Below, in pieces: positions 63,101 to 64,000 of a DNA stretch of 64,000 nucleotides. The notes beneath the pieces were generated by a model. The model did not search any database and was not told where the DNA came from. It saw only the letters and a program-made list of their open reading frames with translations. The position numbers and the translations under genes were made by a program. The stretch comes from Neodontobutis hainanensis (taxonomy: Eukaryota > Chordata > Actinopteri > Gobiiformes > Odontobutidae). The stretch lies in the NCBI GenBank assembly GCA_024349245.1, contig JALDNG010000007.1, positions 1,556,501 to 1,620,500 on the forward strand, in the 5' to 3' direction. Within the stretch, counting starts at the first letter, position 1. Every line of letters starts with the position of its first letter.

Positions 63101-64000
63101 ACTCCAAATCACAAACATGTACTGTGAACTTGTACCTTTACAGCATCACATGCTACTAACAGAAAAATATATGGATGGGCTTTCTCAGACCTGAAAAGGA
63201 ATGAGTGAAGCATTACAGCTTTAGTGTTACTGGAATAACAGAACTGTGTCATAATTCTTTGGAAACAGTAAGAGTTTTTAACACTTTATGAAAGTATTAG
63301 AACAACAGACGGGTAAATAAAAAGTAACTCTAAAGTAGGCTAAACCTATCGGCTAGCTCAACAAATGCAGAAGTTTACTTTGCAGTGGTTGTAGTGGGCA
63401 CTTTATTTTTCTCTCTTTTTTCTCCTTCTGTTTTAAAGTCAGCATCGATAAGAAATATGGGATATGTAAACAACAAGGTGCTTTTAGTGTTATCATAAAT
63501 GTTTGCAGTGGTGTTGCTTGTTCAGTGAGTGGTGCCGTTTTCTCTTGATCCTGACTTGGTTGAGGCCAGACGCAAACAGTTAAGACATTTTTTTGTTTTT
63601 TGCCACTATTTGCGGGTTTTGCGAGTTGCGAACTCGGTAAATTAAGCAGCGTGTCTCGTTTAAATACTCTCCTCAGTTTTGCGATGTGAACTCCCTCAAC
63701 TACATCAGCAATGTGGCCAGTTGCAAAATCACGTCTATCCAAGCCTTTCCTGAGCTAAATTGTGCTCCTGCACTAGAAAATATGGAAAGCACTGTTTTCT
63801 GACAGGCCAATTAGCTAAAGTGAAAAATTGACTCAGCTAGAGTAAATAATTTTATGGAACAGAAGACTTTGTAGTTGATAGGTTTGTTCCAAATATACAA
63901 AAATGCTATATAATAACATATTGCTATAAAAAAAAAACTGCAGTGTAATGGTGTGTGGCATGCCCTGAACACCTCTCATGATTATTCTGCAATGGGCAGA
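54126..64000. other. Upstream intron or flank of fam222a
   Basis: No coding exon is recognised in almost 10 kb. If the 5' exon of fam222a lies to the right, this is intron. The DNA lacks obvious transposons and has several GC-richer patches (about 55690-56130, 56900-57180, 58560-58990, 61940-62270) with homeodomain-type TAATT cores, which suggests regulatory sequence. Short A-runs occur at 61614-61631 and elsewhere. Confidence 0.5.

Overview
The window is vertebrate nuclear DNA, most likely from a teleost fish. All genes are split by GT-AG introns, the non-coding DNA is AT-rich and full of simple repeats, and several dispersed repeats look like common teleost families. The proteins are full-length but diverged orthologues of human genes. 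The species cannot be told from the sequence.

Layout, left to right: a serotonin-type monoamine transporter (slc6a4, +, 1581-5859); a very small single-pass membrane protein gene in the place of human C12orf76 (+, 8492-8853); ankrd13a (-, 10572-14012); git2 (+, 15412-24428); tchp (-, 26672-30366); gltp (+, 31083-33431); trpv4 (+, 35974-44586); and the main coding exon of fam222a (-, 52693-54125), whose 5' exon was not found and may lie beyond the right edge. I rebuilt seven spliced reading frames exon by exon. The six recognised multi-exon genes keep phase across every junction and total whole codons: SLC6A4 584 aa, ANKRD13A 593, GIT2 757, TCHP 499, GLTP 209, TRPV4 848. The small membrane protein is 53 aa.

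Gene order and orientation from the small gene to fam222a are those of human 12q24.11 (C12orf76-ANKRD13A-GIT2-TCHP-GLTP-TRPV4-FAM222A), read in reverse. The slc6a4 gene at the left edge is not part of that human block (human SLC6A4 is on 17q), so an evolutionary breakpoint lies between about 5.9 and 8.3 kb. Two gene pairs are head to head and probably share promoter DNA (ankrd13a/git2 and tchp/gltp). Two pairs are tail to tail (small gene/ankrd13a and trpv4/fam222a). The genes form no single pathway: monoamine reuptake, ubiquitin-dependent receptor trafficking, Arf-GAP scaffolding, centriole/keratin scaffolding, glycolipid transfer and a calcium-permeable cation channel.

Non-coding content includes five long microsatellites, a roughly 930-bp DNA-transposon-like element with terminal inverted repeats, a fold-back repeat, a LINE 3' tail in a trpv4 intron, and long gene-poor flanks around fam222a with GC-richer patches that may be conserved regulatory elements. 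I saw no CRISPR, phage, operon-like or otherwise novel system. The most interesting points are drug-site substitutions in the transporter, a GC-AG intron in ankrd13a, a possible frame-preserving cassette exon in git2, missing accessory motifs in TRPV4, and overlapping reading frames in the tiny membrane-protein gene.
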